This document shows positions 9,831 through 18,934 of a stretch of DNA of 64,000 nt, one piece after another. Origin of the DNA: Bacteroidales bacterium (GTDB lineage: Bacteria; Bacteroidota; Bacteroidia; Bacteroidales; FEN-979); the NCBI GenBank assembly GCA_023229525.1, contig JALNZC010000022.1:1-64000 (forward strand), written 5' to 3'. The notes under the pieces were generated by a model. The model made no database searches, was not told the DNA's origin, and saw only the letters and a list, made by a program, of their open reading frames with translations. Position numbers and translations under genes: made by a program. The first letter of the stretch is position 1, and every line of letters starts with the position of its first letter.

Positions 9831-10943
9831 ATGGATGTCCACGGGAACATGAAATCAATCTTATGTTATTTTTTATTATGTTTGTATTCAATCAAACCCG
9901 TGGCATTTTTCCACTTAAAAACCCCGACCGTGAAATCCATTGAAAACATCCTGCTGATAAGCACAGTCTGCTTTTCCATGTTGATGGTGAGTTGCTCAAA
10001 AAAGGAAAACAATGATCCTGTAAATAATCCAACTATCCCGGTACTATCCACAGCCACGGTAACCGGAATAACACAGACAACGGCAACCAGCGGGGGAATT
10101 ATTACATCCGATGGCGGAGCAACCATAACCGGCCGTGGTGCTTGCTGGAGTCTTTCTTCTGCGCCAACAATTTCTGATCCTCACACTTCTGATGGTACAG
10201 GCCCCGGATCATTTACGAGTCAGCTCAGCGGACTGATTCCGGATACTCCTTACTTTGTGCGGGCGTGGGCCACCAACAGCGCCGGAACAGCATATGGAAA
10301 TATATTGTCATTTACCACTCTACAGGTTCCACCAGATACAGTGACCGATATCGACGGTAACGTTTATCACAAGATAACCATCGGCACACAGGTTTGGCTG
10401 GTCGAAAACCTTCGCACCACTCACTATCGCAACGGCGATCCGATTCCCAATGTGACAGACGGAGATCTTTGGAAGACGCTGACTACCGGAGCCTATTGCA
10501 TTTACGATAACTTTCCAGTCAACGCAATGACATATGGCTTATTTTACAATTGGTTTGCAGTGACGGACAATCGTAACATTTGTCCTGCAGGATGGCATGT
10601 ACCCTCAAATGCGGAATGGTCTACCCTGAGTGATTTCCTGGGAGGAAAGGATGTAGCAGGTGGAAAGATGAAATCGACCGGGACCATCGAACAAGGTAAT
10701 GGTTTGTGGTATAACCCCAATACCGGTGCCACCAATTCAAGTGGCTTTACCGCCCTACCGGCTGGTTACCGGATCAACTACGGGAACTATTATTCAATCG
10801 GTAATGTAGCTTATTTCTGGTCTTCTTCCGATACCACATCGGCCAATGCCTGGAATTATGTGCTCGACGCCAATAACGAAAAGCTTACCCGGATTTACAA
10901 CTTTCAAACGAACGGTTTTTCCATCCGATGCTGCAAGAACTGA
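9831..10943 (+). CDS. Lipoprotein with FN3-like and Fibrobacter major paralogous domain
   Basis: The C-terminal ~200 residues (from DIDGNVYHKITIGTQVWLVEN, through CPAGWHVPSNAEW, to GFSIRCCKN) match the Fibrobacter succinogenes major paralogous domain (TIGR02145 type), common in secreted Bacteroidota proteins. An FN3-like segment (TATVTGITQTTATSGG...) precedes it. The 34 N-terminal residues are doubtful. An in-frame GTG at 9930 would give a clean lipoprotein signal (KSIENILLISTVCFSMLMVSC), so I favour that start and a lipidated surface or periplasmic protein. Its function is unknown. Confidence 0.7.
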   Translation: MDVHGNMKSILCYFLLCLYSIKPVAFFHLKTPTVKSIENILLISTVCFSMLMVSCSKKENNDPVNNPTIPVLSTATVTGITQTTATSGGIITSDGGATITGRGACWSLSSAPTISDPHTSDGTGPGSFTSQLSGLIPDTPYFVRAWATNSAGTAYGNILSFTTLQVPPDTVTDIDGNVYHKITIGTQVWLVENLRTTHYRNGDPIPNVTDGDLWKTLTTGAYCIYDNFPVNAMTYGLFYNWFAVTDNRNICPAGWHVPSNAEWSTLSDFLGGKDVAGGKMKSTGTIEQGNGLWYNPNTGATNSSGFTALPAGYRINYGNYYSIGNVAYFWSSSDTTSANAWNYVLDANNEKLTRIYNFQTNGFSIRCCKN

Positions 10944-11036
10944 GGGATGAAAAAATAGGTTTTCTTAGGAGGCCTATACTAATTCAGAAACCATCTGACA
11001 ATTCGATCACTGATTTCATAAAGGGACAATCAATCT

Positions 11037-11672
11037 ATGAACCATAAACTGAAACAGCAAATGGAGGGTATTTATTCCTCGCTTTCGCCCGAAGCAATTC
11101 CCTGGAATATTGAAACTCCCCCAGAACTTTTGGTTAGTGTGGTTACCGGAGGTTTGATTAAACCCTGTCGGGCCCTGGATCTGGGCTGTGGAACAGGAAA
11201 TTATGCAATGTATTTATCCTCAAAAGGGTTTGAAGTTACCGGGATTGATATCTCTGAAACCGCCATCCATATGGCCAGGCAAAATGCCTTGGAAAAAGGT
11301 CTGTCAGCATATTTCATAGTCGTTGATTTTTTATCGGATCTACCCGAACTAAAGGTAACTTTCGATTTCATCTACGACTGGGATGTCCTGCATCATATTT
11401 TTCCGGAATACCGCGCCCAATGGGTCTCCCATGTGCGCACACTGCTTAACCCCGGCGGAAAGTATCTTTCGGTTTGTTTTCATCAGAACGATCCGGCCTT
11501 CGGGGGAAAGGGAAAATACCGGAAGACCCCTATCGGTACCGAGCTTTATTTTTCAGATGAAAACGAACTCCGGAATTTATTTGAGACCGAATTCCTTATT
11601 CTTGAATCCCGTGTCCTCAAAATTCCCGGTAAAACCGATTCACACATAGTCAATTATTTTCTCATGGAATAG
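11037..11672 (+). CDS. Class I SAM-dependent methyltransferase
   Basis: This is a 211-residue protein. Motif I (LDLGCGTGN, residues 47-55), an acidic motif II end (VTGIDIS) and the post-motif region (FDFIYDWDVLHHI) identify a Rossmann-fold methyltransferase of the Methyltransf_11/25 type that uses S-adenosylmethionine. The substrate cannot be read from the sequence. It heads a loose plus-strand series with the MBL-fold and PhzF-like genes. Confidence 0.85.
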   Translation: MNHKLKQQMEGIYSSLSPEAIPWNIETPPELLVSVVTGGLIKPCRALDLGCGTGNYAMYLSSKGFEVTGIDISETAIHMARQNALEKGLSAYFIVVDFLSDLPELKVTFDFIYDWDVLHHIFPEYRAQWVSHVRTLLNPGGKYLSVCFHQNDPAFGGKGKYRKTPIGTELYFSDENELRNLFETEFLILESRVLKIPGKTDSHIVNYFLME

Positions 11673-11715
11673 TGAAGTGCAAACAGTAGAATTAAGGCAG
11701 AATAATTAAATCGAT

Positions 11716-12432
11716 ATGAAAAAATCTGTGAAAAAAATTCTGATTGGCCTTGCCATCATCGTTGGCATCATTGTTCTTTTCACCGGTTATTTTGGTCTCC
11801 GGTTTTATCTGGGTACCCACGAAATGACTCCGTCTGAAACAACCCGTATCAACGATTCGGTATTCTGCGTCAAAGACGATTTTGTGGATGCTTACCTTTT
11901 TAAAGGCAAACAAGGTTATGTGATGTCGGATGCCGGGATCAGCGAAACATCGATGAAAACCGGACTCGACAAGTTGGGTATCACCCCCGATCAGGTCAAC
12001 ACCATTCTCCTGACCCATACCGATGGCGACCACATCGGGGCCCTGGGTATTTATAAAAATGCCAGGATCTTTATGCACAAAGCCGAGGAACAGATGATCA
12101 ACGGTGAAAACGGAAAGTTCTTCTTCATACGAACCAAATGGAAATTCGGACCCTACGCCCTGCTCAACTCCAACGATACCATGACCGTTGATGGCCTGAA
12201 AGTGAAAGTATTTCATACCCCCGGCCATACCCCAGGTTCCTGTTGCTTTTTAATCGGATCCGATTACTTGTTGACCGGTGATAACCTGGCCTATAAAAAA
12301 GGCAGATTTGAACATTTCAACTCCTTTTTCAATATGGATACAGACGCACAGGTAATCTCGATCAGATCACTGCCTGACTTGAAATCAATCAAATACATCC
12401 TCACAGCGCATTACGGAATAGTTAAAAACTGA
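11716..12432 (+). CDS. Metallo-beta-lactamase-fold hydrolase, membrane-anchored
   Basis: This is a 238-residue protein with an N-terminal hydrophobic anchor at residues 8-28. The metal-binding motif is H101-T-D103-G-D105-H106, an HxDxDH variant of the usual HxHxDH, followed by the second-site motif HTPGHTPGS. Glyoxalase-II-like or quorum-lactonase-like members share this layout. The substrate is unknown. The PhzF-like gene starts 13 bp downstream, so co-transcription is likely. Confidence 0.85.
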   Translation: MKKSVKKILIGLAIIVGIIVLFTGYFGLRFYLGTHEMTPSETTRINDSVFCVKDDFVDAYLFKGKQGYVMSDAGISETSMKTGLDKLGITPDQVNTILLTHTDGDHIGALGIYKNARIFMHKAEEQMINGENGKFFFIRTKWKFGPYALLNSNDTMTVDGLKVKVFHTPGHTPGSCCFLIGSDYLLTGDNLAYKKGRFEHFNSFFNMDTDAQVISIRSLPDLKSIKYILTAHYGIVKN

Positions 12433-12445
12433 AAGATTCAATATT

Positions 12446-13246
12446 ATGGAAACGTTTAAACTTTATCAGGTTGATGCTTTTTCAAGGGGGCCTTTTACCG
12501 GAAACCCGGCCGCCGTGTGTATTCTCCACAACAACTGGCTGCCCGACCAAACCTTGCAGGCTATTGCCATGGAAAACAACCTCTCAGAGACAGCCTTCCT
12601 GCTTCACACCGGCAATCAATGGCATATCCGTTGGTTTACGCCCAATGTTGAGGTCGATCTGTGTGGCCATGCCACTCTGGCATCGGCCCATGTGTTGTTC
12701 AAACATGAAGGTTTTCCGGAGAAACAAATCATTTTCCAATCGAAAAGCGGCGAACTGTATGTCACCATGAATGGCGATCTGCTAACGCTGAATTTCCCGG
12801 CCGATACCGTGGAGAGTTGCCCTGTTACCCCGGAGCTGGAACAGTGCTTTAACTTTCAACCGGTCGAGGTATTTAAAGGAAAAACCGATTATATGCTGAT
12901 TTTTGAAAATGAAGATAAGATAACAGGGATCATTCCCGATTTCGGAAAAATTGAAAAACTTCCGATGCGTGGGGTTATCGTTACCGCGCCCGGGAAAACC
13001 GTGGATTTTGTTTCGCGGTTCTTCGGTCCGCAATCGGGTGTTCCGGAAGATCCGGTCACCGGTTCAGCCCATACTTCACTCACCCCCTATTGGAGCCGCC
13101 GGTTGAAGAAAACAGAACATACTGCCATGCAACTTTCAGCACGTAAGGGGTGGCTCTTTTGCCGTGATTTGTGTGAACGGATTGAGATTTCAGGGAAAGC
13201 CCTGACATTTTTTGTCGGCGAAGTCTTTATTGATCAGACATCATGA
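12446..13246 (+). CDS. PhzF family isomerase-like protein
   Basis: This is a 266-residue protein. The N-terminal signature (YQVDAFSRGPFTGNPAAVC), the catalytic-type Glu in NNLSETAFL, the WFTPNVEVDLCGHATLA block and the C-terminal GVPEDPVTGSAHTSL block are all diagnostic of the PhzF / diaminopimelate-epimerase-like fold. Phenazine genes are absent nearby, so this is one of the many stand-alone PhzF-like proteins of unknown substrate rather than a phenazine enzyme. Confidence 0.9.
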   Translation: METFKLYQVDAFSRGPFTGNPAAVCILHNNWLPDQTLQAIAMENNLSETAFLLHTGNQWHIRWFTPNVEVDLCGHATLASAHVLFKHEGFPEKQIIFQSKSGELYVTMNGDLLTLNFPADTVESCPVTPELEQCFNFQPVEVFKGKTDYMLIFENEDKITGIIPDFGKIEKLPMRGVIVTAPGKTVDFVSRFFGPQSGVPEDPVTGSAHTSLTPYWSRRLKKTEHTAMQLSARKGWLFCRDLCERIEISGKALTFFVGEVFIDQTS

Positions 13247-13321
13247 ATAACTTTGTTGATACTTTCAACCTCACCCAAAACAAGGAAGGAAAAGTAGTAT
13301 TATTGTATTGAAAAATACCAC

Positions 13322-14971
13322 ATGAAAGTTGTCGTGAACGGACATTGTCTTGTTATCTTTCAGGGCGCTACGGCTGGTGATGCGGTACTGGCTTATTCGC
13401 AACATTCGTTTCGTCGTGTCATGAGCGGAAAACTTATGATTTACGATCGTTTCGGAAACAAAACCGATCCCGGTGGGGCATTGAATGATGGTGCAGTCAT
13501 CCATGTAAAAAAACCAAAAACCATGAATAAACGATTTTATATTATCCTGGCACTTTTTGTACTGCTCATAACTATACATGGATGGGCTCAAAATGCGGGT
13601 GAGACCCGTTACGTTGAAATCATCATCCTGCATACCAACGATATGCATGCTAAAATCGATAATCTTCCGAAACTGGCTTACCTGGCTGACAGTCTGCGCA
13701 AGACACATCCGTATGTCTTCCTCGTATCAGCAGGAGACAACTTCACCGGAAATCCTGTGGTTGACATGATCCCGGATAAAGGATATCCTATGATCGACCT
13801 GATGAACCGTTGCGGTTTCAATGTAAGTTGTCTTGGGAACCATGAATTTGACCTGGGCCAGGAATTTCTGAACAAACGGTCGGGACAAGCCGTATTCCCT
13901 TTCATTTGCTGTAACCTCGACGCTTCCGGAGGAGTGTATAAACAACCTGAACCATATATCGTTCTGAATGCGGGTTCGAAAATAACCCTTGCCATATTGG
14001 GGATTATCCAGCTCGATGCAAACGGCCTTCCCAGCTCCCATCCGTCAAAAATGACCGGTATACGCTTTTTTAACGGGATCAGTAAAGCCCGTGAATTCAC
14101 CTGGCTGAAAGAGCGCTATGGTATCCTCATCGGCCTTACCCATCTCGGATTGGAAGATGATGTGCGGCTGGCTGACTCCATACCTCAATTCGACATGATT
14201 ATCGGTGGTCATTCGCATACCCTCATTGAAAAACCCATGATGGAAAACGGGGTGATGATCGTTCAGGCAGGATCAAACCTGAAATATGTTGGGAAGGCAA
14301 CGTTGACGGTAGAAAACGGAAAAATTACCAGTAAACGGGATGAGGTGATCCTTCTGAGCGCCTTGAATAAAAGCAATCCGGAGATGGATGAATTGGTCAG
14401 GAAATATAACCAAAATGAGGAATTCAGCAAAGTGATCGCGAGAGCCAGGAAACCCCTCGAAGGAGTTGATGAATTGGGTAGTCTGATGACTGATGCCCTC
14501 ACTGATCAACTGAAAGTTGATATCGCATTCCAGAACAAAGGCGGGATCCGGGTACAATCTTTGGCTCAGGGAGATATTACAATAAAAGATATTTACAAAC
14601 TTGATCCCTTCAATAACCAGGTGGTCATTTTCAGGATGAACTTCGATGAGATGAAATCGCTTATTTGTTATGGTTATCAGTTGGAGAAAGAGATCGATCT
14701 CCAGGTCTCAGGATTGACCTATACAATCACCGATAACTGGAACCATCGGTGCGGAGACGTCGAAATACAAGGACCCGGAGGTAAGCCCCTTGACCCGTCA
14801 AAAGACTATACCGTTGCCATGAATAACTATATGGCGGTAACCTATAAATTTGATCACCGCGATCCCGGAACAGCGGCGTCAATCACTACATCCGAAGCCT
14901 TGATCGACTATCTGAAAATAAAAAAAGAGGTGGATTACCAAGGGGTGAAACGGACATCAGTAAAGCCCTGA
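13322..14971 (+). CDS. 5'-nucleotidase/metallophosphatase with N-terminal beta-grasp-like leader
   Basis: From M68 (13523) onward this is a secreted UshA-type enzyme: signal peptide MNKRFYIILALFVLLITI, then metallophosphatase motifs LHTNDMHA, SAGDNF, GNHEFD and GGHSHT, then a 5'-nucleotidase C-terminal domain (NKGGIR, DPFNNQVV). It should hydrolyse nucleotides or UDP-sugars in the periplasm. The first 67 residues form an extra in-frame module (MKVVVNGHCLVIFQGATA ... NDGAVIHVKK) resembling a small ThiS/ubiquitin-like beta-grasp fold. Either this is a fusion with an internal membrane segment, or translation starts at M68. The 3' end overlaps the convergent archaemetzincin gene by 15 bp. Confidence 0.85.
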   Translation: MKVVVNGHCLVIFQGATAGDAVLAYSQHSFRRVMSGKLMIYDRFGNKTDPGGALNDGAVIHVKKPKTMNKRFYIILALFVLLITIHGWAQNAGETRYVEIIILHTNDMHAKIDNLPKLAYLADSLRKTHPYVFLVSAGDNFTGNPVVDMIPDKGYPMIDLMNRCGFNVSCLGNHEFDLGQEFLNKRSGQAVFPFICCNLDASGGVYKQPEPYIVLNAGSKITLAILGIIQLDANGLPSSHPSKMTGIRFFNGISKAREFTWLKERYGILIGLTHLGLEDDVRLADSIPQFDMIIGGHSHTLIEKPMMENGVMIVQAGSNLKYVGKATLTVENGKITSKRDEVILLSALNKSNPEMDELVRKYNQNEEFSKVIARARKPLEGVDELGSLMTDALTDQLKVDIAFQNKGGIRVQSLAQGDITIKDIYKLDPFNNQVVIFRMNFDEMKSLICYGYQLEKEIDLQVSGLTYTITDNWNHRCGDVEIQGPGGKPLDPSKDYTVAMNNYMAVTYKFDHRDPGTAASITTSEALIDYLKIKKEVDYQGVKRTSVKP

Positions 14972-15490
14972 CTGTTTCCTGCAATGGTTGCACAGATGCT
15001 GACTTTTCTGATCAATTTCTTCAACATAGGTGACTGACTGCATCACACAGGTCGGATTGTGGCAGTGAACCAATCCAAAAGTATGGCCCAGTTCATGGAT
15101 CACTTCCTTACTGAACCGTTCCAGCATAACTCTTTCGTTCATCACCATACCATAACGTTCATTACTTAACCGGTAAAGCGATGCAATACCGGTGCGTCCA
15201 TTCAAAAATGCCTGCCCGAAAATATAGGTCAGAATGGGAATAAACAGGTCAACGCTGAACAATCCCATGGTCTTGACATCATCGGAGGAGAAAATCGCAT
15301 CCACATGCTTCAACATGGAATTGCCATTATATTGCTTCCGCGAAGGATCATAAAAATCACTAAGATCAAGACGCCCTTCCCTGACATGCACCTGAAAAAG
15401 AAATTCGTGCCTGACATCTTCGGCAATTTTCTCCAGAAAATCTTTTTGGAAATACCCGAAAGAAATTAAGGAGATCGATTGCTGATTCAT
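14957..15490 (-). CDS. amzA: Archaemetzincin family zinc metalloprotease
   Basis: This is a 177-residue protein. The active-site motif HELGHTFGLVH (132-142) is followed by the archaemetzincin-specific cysteines C143, C148 (HCHNPTCVM), C167 and C170 (CNHC), which bind a second structural zinc. Length and motif order are those of archaemetzincin, a family found in archaea, some bacteria and vertebrates. There is no signal peptide, so it is cytoplasmic. The physiological substrate is unknown. Confidence 0.92.
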   Translation of the reverse strand: MNQQSISLISFGYFQKDFLEKIAEDVRHEFLFQVHVREGRLDLSDFYDPSRKQYNGNSMLKHVDAIFSSDDVKTMGLFSVDLFIPILTYIFGQAFLNGRTGIASLYRLSNERYGMVMNERVMLERFSKEVIHELGHTFGLVHCHNPTCVMQSVTYVEEIDQKSQHLCNHCRKQSGLY

Positions 15491-15555
15491 TTAAACGTAA
15501 TTAAACGGATACTATTCCTGGGATAAGGCGCCGAAAGGGTCAGGGAAGATGAAGG

Positions 15556-16896
15556 TTATTCCAGCGGCTTTAAATTATATTTTCTGATTTTATTGTACAA
15601 CGTTACCCGGTCCACCTGTAACGCTTTGGCCGAACGCGATATATTCCAATTGTATTTATTGAGAATCTGGAAGATGTGGTTTTTCTCGTGATCATCCAGG
15701 CTTTCCGCTGAATTATCAATGAGTGTTTTTTCCAGTGGAAGATCCTTCAGGGTGATTTTTTTTCCGTTGCCGATAACAATAGCCCTTTCGATCATATTTT
15801 CCAGTTCACGGATATTGCCCGGAAAGGTAAATTCTTCCAGACGTTTCAGGGCTGAAGTATCAATGATAACGGGTGGTTGGTTCATGGTGGTACAATACTT
15901 TTTTATAAAATAATCGACCAGCAGCGGAATGTCGCCAGATCGCTCCCGCAAGGGTGGAATATTGATATTCAGAACATTCAACCTGTAAAAGAGATCTTCC
16001 CGGAAAGTTCCGTTTTCCACCATGCTTTTCAGATCTTTATTGGTGGCACAGATCACGCGGAAATCGGATGTGATTTCCTTGTTACCGCCAACGCGGATAA
16101 ACTTTTTGGATTCCAGTACCCTGAGCAACTCAATCTGCATTTTTGTTGAGATCGTGGCAATTTCGTCAAGGAATATAGACCCGTTGTCGGCCATTTCAAA
16201 CCGGCCTTTCCGGTTATAAACAGCGCCGGTAAATGCCCCCTTTTCATGTCCAAACAATTCACTTTCCAGTAAACTTTCGGTCAGGGCTCCGCAATGGACA
16301 CTGACCAGCGGAAAAAACTTTCGGGAGGAATTAGCATGAATTGCCCTGGCCACAAGCTCCTTACCAGTCCCGCTTTCACCGGTAATGATGACTGAAGAAT
16401 TGGATTGTGCCGCACTCTCAATCTGCTGGAGGACTCTGTGCATAGCCTCACTATTGCCTACAAGATCCTCCACATTTTCCAGTGAAACTACTTTTTCCTT
16501 CAGGATTTCATTTTCTTCAGTAAGGGAAATCTGTTTGGATGCATTACGGATAAGATGGGAAAGATCATCGGGATCAAACGGCTTTGTCACATAATCAAAA
16601 GCGCCGTCCTTAAGCGCCTGAACTGCCGTATCTACCGTTGCAAAAGCAGTCATAACGATCACAATAGATTCCCGTCTCAATGCTTTTATTCTCCGGAGCA
16701 TTTCCAATCCATCCATTCCGGGCATTTTGATGTCGGCAAGAATGATGTCAAAATGATCTGACTCGAGCATGGACAAAGCCTTTTTAGCATTTTCCGCACA
16801 TTCCACACGATAATCATCTTCAATGAACCAGTTGTACAAAGAATCCCTCACGGATTCTTCATCATCAACGATCAATATCGATATTTTTTTCGACAT
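15556..16896 (-). CDS. Sigma-54-dependent NtrC-type response regulator
   Basis: This is a 446-residue protein. The receiver domain has phospho-acceptor D55 (ILADIKMPG). The AAA+ domain has Walker A GESGTGKE (173-180) and the sigma-54 contact loop GAFTGA (220-225). A C-terminal Fis-type helix-turn-helix ends at KIRKYNLK. It activates sigma-54 promoters from upstream sites. A ribosome binding site (AGGAGG) lies within the 3' end of the upstream kinase gene, three bases away, so the two are cotranscribed. The nearest matching target is the sigma-54 promoter with four dyads at 20730-20923. Confidence 0.93.
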   Translation of the reverse strand: MSKKISILIVDDEESVRDSLYNWFIEDDYRVECAENAKKALSMLESDHFDIILADIKMPGMDGLEMLRRIKALRRESIVIVMTAFATVDTAVQALKDGAFDYVTKPFDPDDLSHLIRNASKQISLTEENEILKEKVVSLENVEDLVGNSEAMHRVLQQIESAAQSNSSVIITGESGTGKELVARAIHANSSRKFFPLVSVHCGALTESLLESELFGHEKGAFTGAVYNRKGRFEMADNGSIFLDEIATISTKMQIELLRVLESKKFIRVGGNKEITSDFRVICATNKDLKSMVENGTFREDLFYRLNVLNINIPPLRERSGDIPLLVDYFIKKYCTTMNQPPVIIDTSALKRLEEFTFPGNIRELENMIERAIVIGNGKKITLKDLPLEKTLIDNSAESLDDHEKNHIFQILNKYNWNISRSAKALQVDRVTLYNKIRKYNLKPLE

Positions 16897-16899
16897 CCT

Positions 16900-18582
16900 T
16901 TAACCTCCTTTATTCTTTATCAATGGTAACGTAATCGACATGGTAGTTCCTTTGCCCGGTTCCGACTTTACCTCAATTTTTCCCTGATGGCTTTGTACAA
17001 TACCATGCACGATCGGCAGTCCCAAACCTATACCACTGGCGTTGTGTTTAGTCGAAAAGAAAGGTTCGAAAATATGCGGAATGACTTCCGCCGTGATCCC
17101 GATCCCGTTATCGCTGATTTCAATCCGCACATGATCTGCATCAGGATTTTTCGTACGTATCACGATCTCCCCGTTTTCCGTAACAGCTTCGGAAGCATTG
17201 ACAAGAAGGGCAACACAAGCCTGTTTGATCTGGTTCTGACTGCAAAAGATCAAATCGGAAGATGCAGAAAAGTCGGTCAAAATACTGATATTCGCGATTT
17301 TCATGGGATGCATCATCAGATCATAAGTTTTTCTTAATATCTCATGAAGATGTTTTTCCTCAAAATCATTCTGGTCCTTTTTCGAAAAGTCCAGCAATCC
17401 TTTTACGATATCACCACAACGCTTGGTTTCATTTTCAATTAGCTTCAAATGCTTCAGTAAGGTTTCTTTTTTCACAGGATCAATATCCTGGTTGCTGAGT
17501 TGTTTATATACCAATTTAGTATATATAAGGATTCCGGATAAGGGATTGTTGATTTCATGGGCAACTGAAAGAGACAATTTCCCCAGAGAAGCGATTCGCT
17601 CGATATTGATCAGTTCGTTTTGGACTTCGCCCAGTTCTTCTGACTTTTTCTGGACTTTATATTCCAATTGCTGCGACCAGTTTTGCAATTCGTTATTGGC
17701 GGCCTGAAGGTTATCCAGCATATCATTGAAAGCATTCGACACCATTCGCATATCGTCCAGCTGATTGGGCTTGATTTCCAAACGCATACTTTTATCCCCA
17801 CTGGCCACTGCAAGACTGGCTTTGATGATATCGTTCAGGGGATTTTTAATTTTTTTCTGTGTGAAAACGATCAGAATCGATACCAGCAAAACACTCATTA
17901 ATGTTGCTAAAAGGAAAAAATCAGTGGTCGATTTTTTAAGCGCTGCATCAAGATTTTCCAAAGGAATTTTAATAACCAGTGAACCGAGCATTTCATCCGT
18001 TGCCTTGTGGGCATGACAGGAACTCTCGTAACACGATTTCCGGTTTAAAATCGGGGATTTGATGAGGAGATGCCGGCAAAGGTTATCGTTTTGATTCATG
18101 CTGCATTCGCTCTTGATATCGATGATCCGGGAAGCTTTTTCTTTTTTCGGGAACATGATATCGAGGTTCGAATGGCAACTTTTACAATTGGGATTGCTGT
18201 GGCCGGTAGCATCATTCGAAAAAGAAGAATAAACAAGGTTGTTCTCGCTGTCATACATATTGACTTCATCGATCCCTCCCGACATGGTATTAATGATATC
18301 GAGGGTGTTTTGCAAAGCACTTTTATCATTTTCGAGCATGGAATGGTATAGCGCACCTTCAACCAAAAAACCGATTACATTCCCTTTTTCGTGAATGACC
18401 GTTTGCATATATTTTTCATTCACCGACCTGAAGATGATGCCGAAAGAGACAAAAAGAAAAACCGAGAGGATCGCGATCGTGAAAACTACGCGGCCATATA
18501 TAGAAGACCGGAATTTAACATATTTTCTGAGTAAAGATCTTCCTTGATGTTTCCGGAATATTTTATTACTGAACAATGCCAT
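16900..18582 (-). CDS. Sensor histidine kinase with heme-c-like sensor domain
   Basis: This is a 560-residue protein: TM1 at about 31-52, a periplasmic sensor to about 220, TM2 at about 221-241, then HAMP, HisKA with H342 (SVAHEINNP) and an HATPase with DNGIG and GIGLGLP. The sensor carries a canonical heme-c motif C133-K-S-C-H137 and a second, wider CX4CH motif (C184 to H190), plus two further cysteines. If hemes are attached, the kinase could sense redox state, oxygen or NO. It pairs with the adjacent sigma-54 regulator (16896). Confidence 0.9.
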   Translation of the reverse strand: MALFSNKIFRKHQGRSLLRKYVKFRSSIYGRVVFTIAILSVFLFVSFGIIFRSVNEKYMQTVIHEKGNVIGFLVEGALYHSMLENDKSALQNTLDIINTMSGGIDEVNMYDSENNLVYSSFSNDATGHSNPNCKSCHSNLDIMFPKKEKASRIIDIKSECSMNQNDNLCRHLLIKSPILNRKSCYESSCHAHKATDEMLGSLVIKIPLENLDAALKKSTTDFFLLATLMSVLLVSILIVFTQKKIKNPLNDIIKASLAVASGDKSMRLEIKPNQLDDMRMVSNAFNDMLDNLQAANNELQNWSQQLEYKVQKKSEELGEVQNELINIERIASLGKLSLSVAHEINNPLSGILIYTKLVYKQLSNQDIDPVKKETLLKHLKLIENETKRCGDIVKGLLDFSKKDQNDFEEKHLHEILRKTYDLMMHPMKIANISILTDFSASSDLIFCSQNQIKQACVALLVNASEAVTENGEIVIRTKNPDADHVRIEISDNGIGITAEVIPHIFEPFFSTKHNASGIGLGLPIVHGIVQSHQGKIEVKSEPGKGTTMSITLPLIKNKGG

Positions 18583-18689
18583 GGTCAGTTTTCTCTGTCA
18601 TTTATGCAGTTAAACCCACTGCAAGGTACAAAATAACAGCTTACCCGAACCGGTCAGATTTCTATTATTTTAATCAATTGGTATGACCC

Positions 18690-18911
18690 CTAGTTAGCCA
18701 TTGACATCAATTCTGTTCCAAGAAGCGGGGAATTTGCACAGATGACCTCAACCTCTGCACCCCTTTTCTTCAAGGCCGTAAGACGAGGCGTTTAACCCTG
18801 ATCCAGGAACTCTTTCAGAAAATCCTGTCATATTTCATCTGGCAATTCCGATAAGGTATGTACCCACAGTTCACCACCATCCTGTAATATTGTATGGGAG
18901 GTTGTGGGGGG
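18690..18911 (-). pseudogene. Decayed coding remnant related to the end of the upstream lipoyl-domain protein
   Basis: One minus-strand frame reads through two in-frame stops as a protein-like string: HTILQDGGELWVHTLSELP, stop, QDFLKEFLDQG, stop, LTALKKRGAEVEVICANSP to a final stop at 18690. The LQDGGEL block resembles VVLQDGGVLKDN near the C-terminus of the adjacent intact gene. I infer a degenerated paralog or tandem duplicate of that 3' end followed by a further lost domain. It accounts for most of the 350-bp gap before the kinase gene. Confidence 0.45.
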
Positions 18912-18934
18912 AAATTTTTCCACTGAAATTCTGC

